Origin: Streptomyces musisoli
GTDB taxonomy: Bacteria > Actinomycetota > Actinomycetes > Streptomycetales > Streptomycetaceae
Direction: 5' to 3'
NCBI RefSeq assembly: GCF_016741855.1
Contig: NZ_JAERRH010000005.1
Span: 186,001-250,000, forward strand
DNA length: 64,000 bases
The notes under the pieces were generated by a model. It was not told the origin of the DNA. It made no database searches and was given only the letters and a program-made list of their open reading frames with translations. How positions within the stretch are numbered: the stretch's first letter is position 1; the number at the start of each line of letters is the position of its first letter. Of the stretch, positions 33,358 to 41,371 are shown one piece after another. The translations under genes and the position numbers were made by a program.

Positions 33358-33996
33358 GTGGAGTACGTGACTGCCGTACCTCACCCCCGCCCCGAAGCCG
33401 CCGCACCCGCCCGGTCCGGCCGGCGGAGCCTCGCCGTGGCCCTTCTGTTCGGTGCGCTCGGCGCGGCCGTGACGCTGCTCGCGACCCGGCAGCGCTGGGC
33501 GGAGGGCACCGCGACGGTGGCCGGCGGCGCGTTCCCGCTGACCGCCAAGGGCAGCGACGTCACCGGCGTCCCCGCGGCCCTCGCCATAGTGGGCCTCGCC
33601 GCGCTCGTCGCCGTCTTCGCCGTCCGCAGGGCCGGGCGCTTCGTCGTCTCCGGGCTGCTCGCCCTGTCCGGTGCCGGGATCGCCGCCGCGTCCCTCACGG
33701 CCGCCTCCGACGGCTCCGCGCTGGACGAGAAGGCCGCCAAGGCCAGCGGCGACACCTCCGCCACGGTCGACGCGCTCGGCCACACCGGCTGGCCCTACGT
33801 CGCGGCCGTGGGCGGGCTGCTGATCCTGCTCGCCGGAGTGCTCGCCCTGCGCTACGGCCGCCTGTGGCCCGCCATGTCCGGCCGTTACGAGCGCGGCGCC
33901 GCCGGCGCCCGGCGCACGGCCCGGCCGGCCGACCCGGAGCGGCCCGAGGAGATCTGGAAGGCCCTGGACCGCGGCGAGGACCCGACCGGCGCCTGA
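33358..33996 (+). CDS. Trp biosynthesis-associated membrane protein (TIGR02234)
   Basis: A 212-residue membrane protein of the TIGR02234/Trp_oprn_chp family, found next to trp genes in actinobacteria. Four hydrophobic segments are visible: SLAVALLFGALGAAVTLLAT, VPAALAIVGLAALVAVFAV, FVVSGLLALSGAGIAAASL and WPYVAAVGGLLILLAGVLAL. TRQRWAEG after the first is characteristic. The C-terminus is cytoplasmic and charged (PERPEEIWKALDRGEDP). Start is GTG at 33358 or 33367. Its role is unknown; position suggests a link to tryptophan metabolism or transport. Confidence 0.86.
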   Translation: MEYVTAVPHPRPEAAAPARSGRRSLAVALLFGALGAAVTLLATRQRWAEGTATVAGGAFPLTAKGSDVTGVPAALAIVGLAALVAVFAVRRAGRFVVSGLLALSGAGIAAASLTAASDGSALDEKAAKASGDTSATVDALGHTGWPYVAAVGGLLILLAGVLALRYGRLWPAMSGRYERGAAGARRTARPADPERPEEIWKALDRGEDPTGA

Positions 33997-34234
33997 GCCG
34001 CGCGCCGAGCACGCCGGACGCCTGCCGGGCGCGGCGGACAGGATGCGATCCTCCGCCTCGCGGCCGCGGCGGACCGGATGTGGTGCATCAGACGCCACCC
34101 CCGCGTCCGGCACGCGTGCGCGTACGGGACAATGGACGACGAGCGTCCGACTCGGAAAGTGACGGGCGGGCTCGCAACCGTAACGACACGTACGACGCCT
34201 ACTACGACACGTACACAGCAACGAGGAGCAAGTC

Positions 34235-34489
34235 ATGGCGGGCAGCAGCCACGGTCACACCCCGGCCGCCTGGACCGGTGTCATCATCGCCTTCATCGGT
34301 TTCTGCGTCGCGGGCGCCTTCATGGTGATGGCCCAGCCCGTCGGCTTCTGGGCCGGCATGGTGATCGTGCTGCTCGGCGGCGTCGCCGGCGCCGTCATGC
34401 GCAGCATGGGCCTCGGCCAGCCGAAGCAGTCCGGCGCGTTCGCGCACGCCCCCGCCGTGACCCGCGAGCCGGCCGGCGCCGAGAGCTGA
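34235..34489 (+). CDS. HGxxPAAW motif small membrane protein
   Basis: An 84-residue protein of the actinobacterial HGxxPAAW family. The motif is SSHGHTPAAWTGVIIAFIGF at the N-terminus, with two transmembrane helices (about 13-33 and 38-58), a short MRSMGLGQPK turn and a disordered tail. ATG at 34235 with GAGGAG about 8 bases upstream. Function is unknown; it is regularly found inside the trp region. A strong terminator follows. Confidence 0.85.
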   Translation: MAGSSHGHTPAAWTGVIIAFIGFCVAGAFMVMAQPVGFWAGMVIVLLGGVAGAVMRSMGLGQPKQSGAFAHAPAVTREPAGAES

Positions 34490-34503
34490 GCACAGCGCTT
34501 TCG

Positions 34504-34546
34504 CGAGGGGCGGCCCGGCACCGGTGAGGTGCCGGGCCGCCCCTCG
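34504..34546. terminator. Strong terminator after the HGxxPAAW gene
   Basis: CGAGGGGCGGCCCGGCACC (34504-34522), loop GGTGA, GGTGCCGGGCCGCCCCTCG (34528-34546), then TCTT. The 19-base stem is perfect. It starts 15 bases after the stop and separates the trpE side from the trpC side. Confidence 0.88.
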
Positions 34547-34618
34547 TCTTCGGCGGACCCCGCCCCGAAGGGACCCGCTACGCGCGCGCGTGCCGGACCG
34601 GCGGGTCAGAATTCACGC

Positions 34619-35077
34619 GTGAACGCCGACAGCCGTACCGTCCCGCGACGGGCGCCCGGGAGCGGGACGGGCCCGCTCCCGCCCCCGCCGCGGCGGGTCG
34701 TAGTCCCGCTGGGGCTGTTCGCGGCCGTCGCCGGCGCCTTCGCCTACGTCGGGGCCGTCGACCCGAACGAACCGGGCCACTACCCCGTCTGTCCCCTGTA
34801 CGCGCTCACCGGCCTGTACTGCCCCGGCTGCGGCGGACTGCGCGGCGCGCACGCCCTCGTCCACGGCGACCTGCCGGCCGCCCTGCGCGACAACGCCCCG
34901 GGTGTGGCGGCCTGCCTGGGCTTCGCCGTGCTGTGGGCCGTCTGGACGGTCCGCGCGGCGCGCGGCCGGCCGCTGCGGATCGGCCTCGGCCCGGCGCACC
35001 TGTGGACCGCGGGCGCGTTACTGCTGGTCTTCACCGTCATCCGGAACCTGCCGTTCGGTGGCTGGTTGCATCCTTGA
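34619..35077 (+). CDS. DUF2752 membrane protein
   Basis: A 152-residue protein. After a Pro/Arg-rich start it has three membrane segments and the DUF2752 signature YPVCPLYALTGLYCPGCGGL then RGAHALVHGDLPAALRDN (about 60-95), with three conserved Cys on the outer side of the membrane. No function is established. GTG at 34619 is the first start before the first helix. It stands between the trpE and trpC groups, 136 bases upstream of trpC. Confidence 0.85.
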   Translation: MNADSRTVPRRAPGSGTGPLPPPPRRVVVPLGLFAAVAGAFAYVGAVDPNEPGHYPVCPLYALTGLYCPGCGGLRGAHALVHGDLPAALRDNAPGVAACLGFAVLWAVWTVRAARGRPLRIGLGPAHLWTAGALLLVFTVIRNLPFGGWLHP

Positions 35078-35212
35078 TCGAACGGCGGATGTCCAGGTAA
35101 TGGGACCGGCGTCCACCGGATGCGAGGCCTCGGCGCTCGTGCGGATACCATCGCAATTGACCACGGGTTTTCAGAACCTGAAGGAACCACCGTCAGGAAG
35201 GGGGCCGCTCGC

Positions 35213-36022
35213 GTGAGTGTGCTCGACGAGATCATCGACGGAGTCCGTGCCGACCTCGCGGAGCGGCAGGCACGCGTCACCCTCGACGAGCTCAAGGAGC
35301 GCGCGGCCAAGGCCCACGCCGCCAAGGACGGGGTGGCCGCGCTGAAGGGCGACGGCGTCAAGGTGATCTGCGAGGTCAAGCGCTCGAGCCCCTCCAAGGG
35401 CGCGCTGGCCGCGATCGCCGACCCGGCCGGGCTCGCGGCGGACTACGAGGCGGGCGGCGCGGCCGTCATCTCCGTCCTCACCGAACAGCGGCGCTTCGGC
35501 GGCTCGCTCGCCGACCTGGAGGCCGTCCGCGCGCGCGTGGACATCCCGGTGCTGCGCAAGGACTTCATCGTCACCTCGTACCAGCTGTGGGAGGCCCGCG
35601 CCTACGGCGCCGACCTCGCGCTGCTGATCGTGGCCGCCCTCGACCAGCCGGCCCTGGAGTCGCTGATCGAGCGCGCGGTGTCCATCGGCCTGACCCCCCT
35701 CGTCGAGGTGCACGACGAGGACGAGGTCGAGCGGGCGGTGGACGCGGGCGCCAAGATCATCGGTGTCAACGCGCGTAACCTGAAGACGCTGGAGGTCGAC
35801 CGCGGCACGTTCGAGCGGGTCGCCCCGGAGATCCCCGACCACCTCGTCAAGGTCGCCGAGTCCGGCGTCCGCGGCCCGCACGACCTGATCGCCTACGCCA
35901 ACGCCGGAGCCGACGCGGTGCTGGTCGGCGAGTCCCTGGTCACCGGCCGCGACCCCAAGTCGGCGGTCGCCGATCTGGTGGCGGCGGGCGAACACCCGGC
36001 GCTGCGGCACGGGCGCGGCTGA
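35213..36022 (+). CDS. trpC: Indole-3-glycerol phosphate synthase
   Basis: A 269-residue (beta-alpha)8 enzyme that closes the indole ring of CdRP. VICEVKRSSPSKGALA (about 50) contains the substrate Lys, IPVLRKDFIVTSYQLWEARA (about 108) the second catalytic Lys, and IIGVNARNLKTLEVD and VAESGVRGPHDL the phosphate loops. Length is normal, with no fused TrpF domain. GTG at 35213 with GGAAGGGGG upstream. It starts the trpC-trpM-trpB-trpA group. The 135-base leader has no leader-peptide signature. Confidence 0.96.
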   Translation: MSVLDEIIDGVRADLAERQARVTLDELKERAAKAHAAKDGVAALKGDGVKVICEVKRSSPSKGALAAIADPAGLAADYEAGGAAVISVLTEQRRFGGSLADLEAVRARVDIPVLRKDFIVTSYQLWEARAYGADLALLIVAALDQPALESLIERAVSIGLTPLVEVHDEDEVERAVDAGAKIIGVNARNLKTLEVDRGTFERVAPEIPDHLVKVAESGVRGPHDLIAYANAGADAVLVGESLVTGRDPKSAVADLVAAGEHPALRHGRG

Positions 36023-36042
36023 TCCCGGTAGGCTGACCGGCG

Positions 36043-36282
36043 ATGACTTTCCCGATCACCCTGACGACCCGGGACCCGTACGCCCGCCTCGCGCGCGGCT
36101 GCCGGCCCCGTGGCTGCCGCGCGCCCGCACGGCGCGTGCACGGCCGTCGGGTGCGGTACGTCATCGGTGACGAACCCGGGCAGGTCAACGGACGCCGATG
36201 GCAGCGCGCCCCGAAGGGGCGCGGGGCAGTGTCCGCAGGTGCGGCTCCGCCGCGTGAGCGTGACCGGCCACAGACGACCTGA
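36043..36282 (+). CDS. trpM: Tryptophan biosynthesis modulator TrpM
   Basis: A 79-codon gene between trpC and trpB, the position of trpM (formerly trpX) in S. coelicolor, where a small protein of about 60 residues modulates tryptophan synthesis and differentiation. The conserved-looking part is DPYARLARGCRPRGCRAPAR followed by RVHGRRVRYVIGDEPGQVNG. It is extremely Arg-rich with two Cys and no hydrophobic helix. The last 20 residues look like non-conserved read-out. The start at ATG 36043 is uncertain, as no strong binding site precedes it. Identification rests on position and composition. Confidence 0.72.
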   Translation: MTFPITLTTRDPYARLARGCRPRGCRAPARRVHGRRVRYVIGDEPGQVNGRRWQRAPKGRGAVSAGAAPPRERDRPQTT

Positions 36283-36351
36283 GGCTCGACGACCAGCCCT
36301 GCCCCCACGGCGATCAGTGTCTTTTCACCGCACTCACCGTGAGGTTTCCGC

Positions 36352-37635
36352 ATGCCCAGCGAGTTCTTCATCCCCGACCCGGAGGGTCGGATCCCCAGCG
36401 CCGAGGGCTACTTCGGCGCGTTCGGCGGCAAGTTCATCCCCGAGGCCCTCGTAGCCGCCGTGGACGAGGTCGCCGTCGAGTACGACAAGGCCAAGCACGA
36501 CCCCGAGTTCGCCCGTGAACTCGACGACCTGCTGGTCAACTACACCGGCCGCCCCAGCGCGCTGACCGAGGTGCCGCGGTTCGCCGAACACGCCGGTGGC
36601 GCCCGGGTGTTCCTCAAGCGCGAGGACCTCAACCACACCGGCTCCCACAAGATCAACAACGTGCTCGGCCAGGCCCTGCTCACCAAGCGCATGGGCAAGA
36701 CCCGGGTCATCGCCGAGACCGGCGCCGGTCAGCACGGCGTCGCGACGGCCACCGCCTGCGCGCTGTTCGGCCTCGACTGCACCATCTACATGGGCGAGAT
36801 CGACACCCGGCGCCAGGCCCTGAACGTGGCCCGGATGCGCATGCTCGGCGCCGAGGTCGTCGCCGTGAAGTCCGGCAGCCGCACCCTCAAGGACGCCATC
36901 AACGAGGCGTTCCGCGACTGGGTCGCCAACGTCGACCGCACCCACTACCTGTTCGGTACGGTCGCCGGCCCCCACCCCTTCCCCGCCATGGTCCGCGACT
37001 TCCACCGGGTCATCGGCGTCGAGGCCCGCCGCCAGCTCCTGGAGCGCGCCGGGCGCCTCCCGGACGCGGCCGTCGCCTGCGTCGGCGGCGGGTCCAACGC
37101 CATCGGCCTCTTCCACGCCTTCATCCCCGACGAGGGCGTCCGACTCATCGGCTGCGAGCCCGCGGGGCACGGCATCGAGACCGGAGAGCACGCGGCCACC
37201 CTGACCGCGGGCGAGCCCGGCATCCTGCACGGCTCGCGCTCCTACGTCCTCCAGGACGAGGAGGGCCAGATCACCGAGCCGTACTCGATCTCGGCCGGTC
37301 TGGACTACCCGGGCATCGGCCCCGAGCACTCCTACCTGAAGGACTCCGGCCGCGGCGAGTACCGCGCGGTCACCGACGACGCGGCCATGCAGGCCCTGCG
37401 CCTGCTGTCGCGCACCGAGGGCATCATCCCGGCCATCGAGAGCGCCCACGCGCTCGCCGGTGCCCTGGAGGTCGGCAGGGAGCTGGGCAAGGACGGCCTG
37501 ATCGTCGTCAACCTGTCCGGCCGCGGCGACAAGGACATGGACACCGCCGCCCGCTACTTCGGCCTCTACGACACCGACGCCGAGGTGGCCGCCGACCAAG
37601 CCGACACCGCCGAGATCGAGGGGGACGCCAAGTGA
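36352..37635 (+). CDS. trpB: Tryptophan synthase beta subunit
   Basis: A 427-residue PLP enzyme condensing indole with serine. FGAFGGKFIPEALVAAVDEV opens the fold. KREDLNHTGSHKINNVLGQA (about 86-105) contains the Schiff-base Lys (in HKINN). ETGAGQHGVATATACALFGL (about 123) is the substrate loop, and CVGGGSNAIGLFHAFI (about 243) binds the phosphate of PLP. ATG at 36352 with GAGG about 8 bases upstream. Its TGA overlaps the GTG of trpA, as expected for the alpha2-beta2 complex. Confidence 0.97.
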   Translation: MPSEFFIPDPEGRIPSAEGYFGAFGGKFIPEALVAAVDEVAVEYDKAKHDPEFARELDDLLVNYTGRPSALTEVPRFAEHAGGARVFLKREDLNHTGSHKINNVLGQALLTKRMGKTRVIAETGAGQHGVATATACALFGLDCTIYMGEIDTRRQALNVARMRMLGAEVVAVKSGSRTLKDAINEAFRDWVANVDRTHYLFGTVAGPHPFPAMVRDFHRVIGVEARRQLLERAGRLPDAAVACVGGGSNAIGLFHAFIPDEGVRLIGCEPAGHGIETGEHAATLTAGEPGILHGSRSYVLQDEEGQITEPYSISAGLDYPGIGPEHSYLKDSGRGEYRAVTDDAAMQALRLLSRTEGIIPAIESAHALAGALEVGRELGKDGLIVVNLSGRGDKDMDTAARYFGLYDTDAEVAADQADTAEIEGDAK

Positions 37636-38468
37636 GCGGCGCCGCGTTGAACAGCAAGAGGGGCCAGCTGTTGACGGACACCCTCGCGGCCGCGAAGGCC
37701 GAGGGCCGGTCGGCGCTCATCGCCTACCTCCCGGCCGGGTTCCCGACCGTGGACGGCGGCATCGAGGCGATCAAGGCCGTCTTCGACGGCGGCGCCGACG
37801 TCGTCGAGGTGGGCCTGCCGCACAGCGATCCCGTGCTCGACGGCCCGGTCATCCAGACCGCCGACGACATCGCCCTGCGCGGCGGAGTGAAGATCGCCGA
37901 CGTCATGCGGACGGTCCGGGAGGCCCACGAGGCCACCGGCAAGCCGGTGCTCGTCATGACGTACTGGAACCCCATCGACCGCTACGGCGTCGAGCGCTTC
38001 ACCACCGAGCTGGCCGAGGCGGGCGGCGCCGGCTGCATCCTGCCCGACCTCCCGGTGCAGGAGTCGGCGCTGTGGCGGGAGCACGCCGAGAAGCATGGCC
38101 TCGCGACGGTCTTCGTCGTGGCGCCGAGCAGCAAGGACGAGCGGCTCGCCGAGATCACCGCGGCGGGCAGCGGCTTCGTCTACGCGGCCTCCCTGATGGG
38201 CGTCACCGGCACCCGCGAGTCCGTCGGCGCGCAGGCCGAGGACCTGGTCCGGCGCACCCGGGGCACGGGCACCGACCTGCCCGTCTGCGTCGGGCTCGGC
38301 GTCTCCGACGCGACCCAGGCCGCCGAGGTCGCCGGCTTCGCCGACGGGGTCATCGTCGGCTCGGCGTTCGTGAAGCGGATGCTGGACGCCCCGGACCACG
38401 CCTCCGGTCTCGCGGCGGTCCGCGAGCTGGCCGCCGGGCTTGCGAAGGGCGTGCGCCGACAGGTGTAA
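37632..38468 (+). CDS. trpA: Tryptophan synthase alpha subunit
   Basis: A 278-residue (beta-alpha)8 enzyme that splits indole-3-glycerol phosphate and channels indole to TrpB. LIAYLPAGFPTVDGGIEAIK and GADVVEVGLPHSDPVLDGPV hold the catalytic Glu (VEVG). The second acid is in GCILPDLPVQES (about 137). YAASLMGVTGTRESVG and GLGVSDATQAAEVAGFADGV are the phosphate-binding loops. GTG at 37632 overlaps trpB by four bases. It ends the trp group before a terminator. Confidence 0.97.
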   Translation: MSGAALNSKRGQLLTDTLAAAKAEGRSALIAYLPAGFPTVDGGIEAIKAVFDGGADVVEVGLPHSDPVLDGPVIQTADDIALRGGVKIADVMRTVREAHEATGKPVLVMTYWNPIDRYGVERFTTELAEAGGAGCILPDLPVQESALWREHAEKHGLATVFVVAPSSKDERLAEITAAGSGFVYAASLMGVTGTRESVGAQAEDLVRRTRGTGTDLPVCVGLGVSDATQAAEVAGFADGVIVGSAFVKRMLDAPDHASGLAAVRELAAGLAKGVRRQV

Positions 38469-38524
38469 CCGCCGTTGATGTCCTGTATCAGATGATTCGG
38501 TCACTCGAACGAGTGGACCTCCGG

Positions 38525-38551
38525 CCGGGGAGGCGCGCTGCGCCTCCCCGG
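38525..38551 (+). terminator. Terminator after trpA
   Basis: CCGGGGAGGCGC (38525-38536), loop GCT, GCGCCTCCCCGG (38540-38551), followed by TTCGTTCT. Twelve-base perfect stem 56 bases after trpA and 14 bases before the next gene. Confidence 0.82.
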
Positions 38552-38565
38552 TTCGTTCTGGGGGT

Positions 38566-39339
38566 GTGAGCGAGAAGAACCGTGACGGAAAGCGCACCGC
38601 CCGCGAGCGGCTGGCGGTCGAGCGCGAGAAGCAGAAGGCCACGGAGAAGCGACGGCGCACGCTGATCGTGGGCGCGAGCGTCGTCTGCGTCCTGGGCCTC
38701 GCGGCGGTGATCGGCGTGGTCGCCGCGAACTCCGGCAAGCACAAGGCCGGCAACGCGGGCCCGGCCGTGGCACCCTCCGGGGCGCAGGGCAAGGACAGCC
38801 TCGCGATTCCGGTCGGCAAGGACGGCGCCAAGTCGACGCTCACCGTCTGGGAGGACTTCCGCTGCCCGGCCTGCCAGGCCTTCGAGGCCGCGTACCGGCC
38901 GACCCTCCACGAGCTGGCCGACGCGGGCAAGCTCAGAATCGAGTACCACCTGGTCCGGCTGATCGACGGCAACCTCGGCGGCAGCGGCTCGCTGCGCGCC
39001 GCCAACGCCGCGGCCTGCGCCCAGGACGCCGGAAGGTTCCGCGACTACCACGACGTGCTGTACGCGAACCAGCCCAAGGAGACCGACGACGCCTTCGCGA
39101 GCAACGACAAGCTGATCGCGTTGGCCGGCAAGGTGAAGGGCCTGGACACGCCCGCCTTCCGCAAGTGCGTCACGGACGGCACCCACGACAGCTGGGTGGA
39201 CAAGTCCAACCAGGCGTTCCGGGCCGGCGGCTTCAGCGGCACGCCCACGGTGCTGCTCGACGGCAAGAACATCTACCAGGACCAGACGATGACCCCGGCC
39301 AAGCTCAAGCAGCTGGTGGAATCGGCCAACCGAGGGTAA
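38566..39339 (+). CDS. Membrane-anchored DsbA-like thioredoxin-fold protein (CPAC)
   Basis: A 257-residue paralogue of the protein at 7050-7862. A basic N-terminus (ERLAVEREKQKATEKRRR) is followed by one membrane helix (LIVGASVVCVLGLAAVIGVVAA, about 34-55) and an external thioredoxin domain. TVWEDFRCPACQAFEAAYRP near residue 95 has the CXXC site. GSLRAANAAACAQDAGRFRD is the helical insert, and GGFSGTPTVLLDGK has the cis-Pro. Start at GTG 38566, overlapping another GTG at 38564. It lies between the trpA terminator and lgt. It probably assists folding of exported or lipid-modified proteins, but its direction (oxidase or reductase) is not clear. Confidence 0.87.
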   Translation: MSEKNRDGKRTARERLAVEREKQKATEKRRRTLIVGASVVCVLGLAAVIGVVAANSGKHKAGNAGPAVAPSGAQGKDSLAIPVGKDGAKSTLTVWEDFRCPACQAFEAAYRPTLHELADAGKLRIEYHLVRLIDGNLGGSGSLRAANAAACAQDAGRFRDYHDVLYANQPKETDDAFASNDKLIALAGKVKGLDTPAFRKCVTDGTHDSWVDKSNQAFRAGGFSGTPTVLLDGKNIYQDQTMTPAKLKQLVESANRG

Positions 39340-39421
39340 GCGTTTCTCACGCCCCCGTTATGGACCCGTAGCCGGGCTGCTTGCCGTCCCCACGGCCCGG
39401 CACGGTAGCGTCGGACTTGCC

Positions 39422-40396
39422 ATGAACCTTGCCTACATCCCCAGCCCGTCGCACGGGGTGCTGTACCTCGGCCCCATCCCGCTGCGCGGCTACGCCTTCT
39501 GCATCATCATCGGCGTCTTCGTTGCCGTCTGGTTCGGCAACAAGCGTTGGATCGCCCGTGGTGGGCAGTCCGGCACGGTCGCCGACATCGCCGTCTGGGC
39601 GGTGCCGTTCGGCCTGGTCGGCGGCCGGCTCTACCACGTCATCACGGACTACGAGCTGTACTTCAGCGAGGGCCGTGACTGGGTGGACGCCTTCAAGGTG
39701 TGGGAGGGCGGCCTCGGCATCTGGGGCGCGATCGCGCTCGGCGCGCTCGGCGCGTGGATCGGCGCGCGGCGCCGGGGTATCCCGTTGCCCGCGTACGCCG
39801 ACGCCGTCGCGCCCGGCATCGCCTTCGCGCAGGCCCTCGGCCGCTGGGGCAACTGGTTCAACCAGGAGCTGTACGGCCATGAGACGCACGTCCCCTGGGC
39901 GCTGCACATCACCTCCTCCGAGGGCGGCCGGGTGCCGGGCTACTACCACCCGACCTTCCTCTACGAGTCCCTGTGGTGCATCGGCGTCGGCCTCCTGGTG
40001 ATCTGGGCCGACCGCCGCTTCAAGCTGGGCCACGGCCGGGCGTTCGCGCTGTACGTCGCCGCGTACTGTGTGGGCCGCGCCTGGATCGAGTACCTGCGCG
40101 TCGACGACGCCCACCACATCCTGGGCGTCCGCCTCAACGTCTGGACGGCGGTGATCGTCTTCCTGCTGGCGGTGCTCTACATCGTGGTGTCGGCGAAGAT
40201 GCGGCCGGGGCGCGAAGCCGTGGTCGAGCCGGCCGCGGTCGCCTCCGGCGGTCCGGCCGACGGGGTCTGCGAGGGTGTCTCCGACGGAGCGGCCGAGGGC
40301 ACGGAAGCCGTGGCCGAGGGCGAGGACCGGGCAGAGGATGCCGAGGACGCCGGAGAACCGGTGAAGGACGAGGCGGAGTCGGCCAAGAAGAGCTGA
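39422..40396 (+). CDS. lgt: Prolipoprotein diacylglyceryl transferase
   Basis: A 324-residue inner-membrane enzyme that moves diacylglycerol onto the lipobox Cys of prolipoproteins. About seven membrane helices are seen. Signatures are IPLRGYAFCIIIGVFVAVWF, GLVGGRLYHVITDYELYF (HxxxxY region), WEGGLGIWGAIALGALGAW, and ALGRWGNWFNQELYG (the Lgt hallmark near residue 140). The C-terminal 65 residues are an acidic Glu/Ala-rich tail (EGEDRAEDAEDAGEPVKDEA) not needed for catalysis. ATG at 39422. A hairpin follows. Confidence 0.96.
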   Translation: MNLAYIPSPSHGVLYLGPIPLRGYAFCIIIGVFVAVWFGNKRWIARGGQSGTVADIAVWAVPFGLVGGRLYHVITDYELYFSEGRDWVDAFKVWEGGLGIWGAIALGALGAWIGARRRGIPLPAYADAVAPGIAFAQALGRWGNWFNQELYGHETHVPWALHITSSEGGRVPGYYHPTFLYESLWCIGVGLLVIWADRRFKLGHGRAFALYVAAYCVGRAWIEYLRVDDAHHILGVRLNVWTAVIVFLLAVLYIVVSAKMRPGREAVVEPAAVASGGPADGVCEGVSDGAAEGTEAVAEGEDRAEDAEDAGEPVKDEAESAKKS

Positions 40397-40414
40397 CGGC
40401 CGCAGCCACGACAC

Positions 40415-40446
40415 CGAGGGCGCCCGGGATCTCCCGCGCGCCCTCG
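40415..40446. terminator. Bidirectional terminator between lgt and the lyase gene
   Basis: CGAGGGCGC (40415-40423) pairs with GCGCCCTCG (40438-40446). Inside, CGGGA (40425-40429) pairs with TCCCG (40432-40436), giving a 14-pair stem with one internal mismatch. It lies 18 bases after lgt and about 110 bases after the convergent lyase stop. The rest of the 162-base gap shows no gene I would call. Confidence 0.7.
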
Positions 40447-40558
40447 ATGCGCTTCGTGTGGGTCGGCTTCGCGGCGGTCGCCTTGTGTGCGTCGGGGTCG
40501 CGTTTCTTCACCTTGCGGTCCTCGGCCGTGTCCCTCCGCTTAAGGGTCCCTCGGCGTT

Positions 40559-41371
40559 CTACGTCCGGTACGCCAGGGACAGGGTTCGGCGGGCCAGGGC
40601 GACCACCGCCGCGTCGATGAAGCGGCCGTCGGGAAGGGCCTGGGCACCCTGGTCGGCCGCCGCCGCCTTGGTGATCGTCTCCGCGTGCTCGATCTCCGCC
40701 GGCGTCGGCAGGTAGGCCCGCTCGATCACCGGCAGCTGCCGGGGGTGGATCGCGGCGCGCCCCAGGAAGCCGAGGGCGCGGCCGTGGGCGCAGGAGGCGG
40801 CGAGGCCGTCCAGGTCGCGGATGTCGGGGTGGACCGACTGCGGCGGCGGGGCGAGGCCCGCCGCCCGGGCGGCGCCGATCACCCGGGAGCGCGGCCAGTC
40901 GAGACCCGCGTCGGCCCGTACCCCCAGGTCTGCCCGGAGATCCGCCTCGCCCAGGGAGATGCCCCGCAGCGCGGGGTGGGCGGTGGCGATGGCGTAGGCG
41001 TGCTCGATACCGAGGGCCGACTCCAGGAGCGCGTAGAGCGGGACCGGTGTGGCCACCGCCACCTGCCGTACCTGGTCCGGGGCCGTGACCTTCGGCAGCC
41101 GTAGTCCGCACAGGCCCGGCAGACCGGCCAGGGCGGTGAGGTCGGCGGCGGCCCAGGGTCCGTCCAGGGCGTTGACGCGGACGTGCACGGGGGCCGGCCG
41201 CGGCTCCGTGAGGAGTTCCGCGGTGGCCGTGCGGGCGTACTCCTTGCGATCCGGGGCGACCGCGTCCTCCAGGTCGATCACCACCACGTCGGCGCCCGCC
41301 GCCAGGGCCTTGGCCACGACGTGCGGGCGGTCACCGGGGACGTAGAGCCAGGTGAGCGGGTAGCGGGTCAC
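40559..41371 (-). CDS. HpcH/HpaI (CitE-like) aldolase/lyase family protein
   Basis: A 270-residue (beta-alpha)8 lyase of the citrate lyase beta/malyl-CoA lyase group. WLYVPGDRPHVVAKALAAGA, VVIDLEDAVAPDRKEYARTA (metal-binding Glu-Asp), VHVRVNALDGPW, GLRLPKVTAP and YALLESALGIEHAYAIA (second Glu) match the family. SLGEADLRADLG holds another acidic ligand. GTG at 41371 overlaps the CoA-transferase stop by four bases. It is the last gene of the seven-gene operon. The pairing with a CaiB-type transferase suggests cleavage of a beta-hydroxyacyl-CoA; the substrate is unknown. Confidence 0.88.
   Translation of the reverse strand: MTRYPLTWLYVPGDRPHVVAKALAAGADVVVIDLEDAVAPDRKEYARTATAELLTEPRPAPVHVRVNALDGPWAAADLTALAGLPGLCGLRLPKVTAPDQVRQVAVATPVPLYALLESALGIEHAYAIATAHPALRGISLGEADLRADLGVRADAGLDWPRSRVIGAARAAGLAPPPQSVHPDIRDLDGLAASCAHGRALGFLGRAAIHPRQLPVIERAYLPTPAEIEHAETITKAAAADQGAQALPDGRFIDAAVVALARRTLSLAYRT

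Noticed and set aside
34175..34234. Leader peptide (NDTYDAYYDTYT) before the HGxxPAAW gene
   Set aside because: No start codon with binding site and no run of Trp codons; the Tyr-rich reading comes from the direct repeats.
40430..40545. Lys-rich minus-strand reading (VKKRDPDAHKATAAKPTHTK) in the lgt-lyase gap
   Set aside because: It looks protein-like, but has no stop before running antisense through all of lgt, and it crosses a terminator hairpin. It may be the relic of a gene end; not supported as a CDS.
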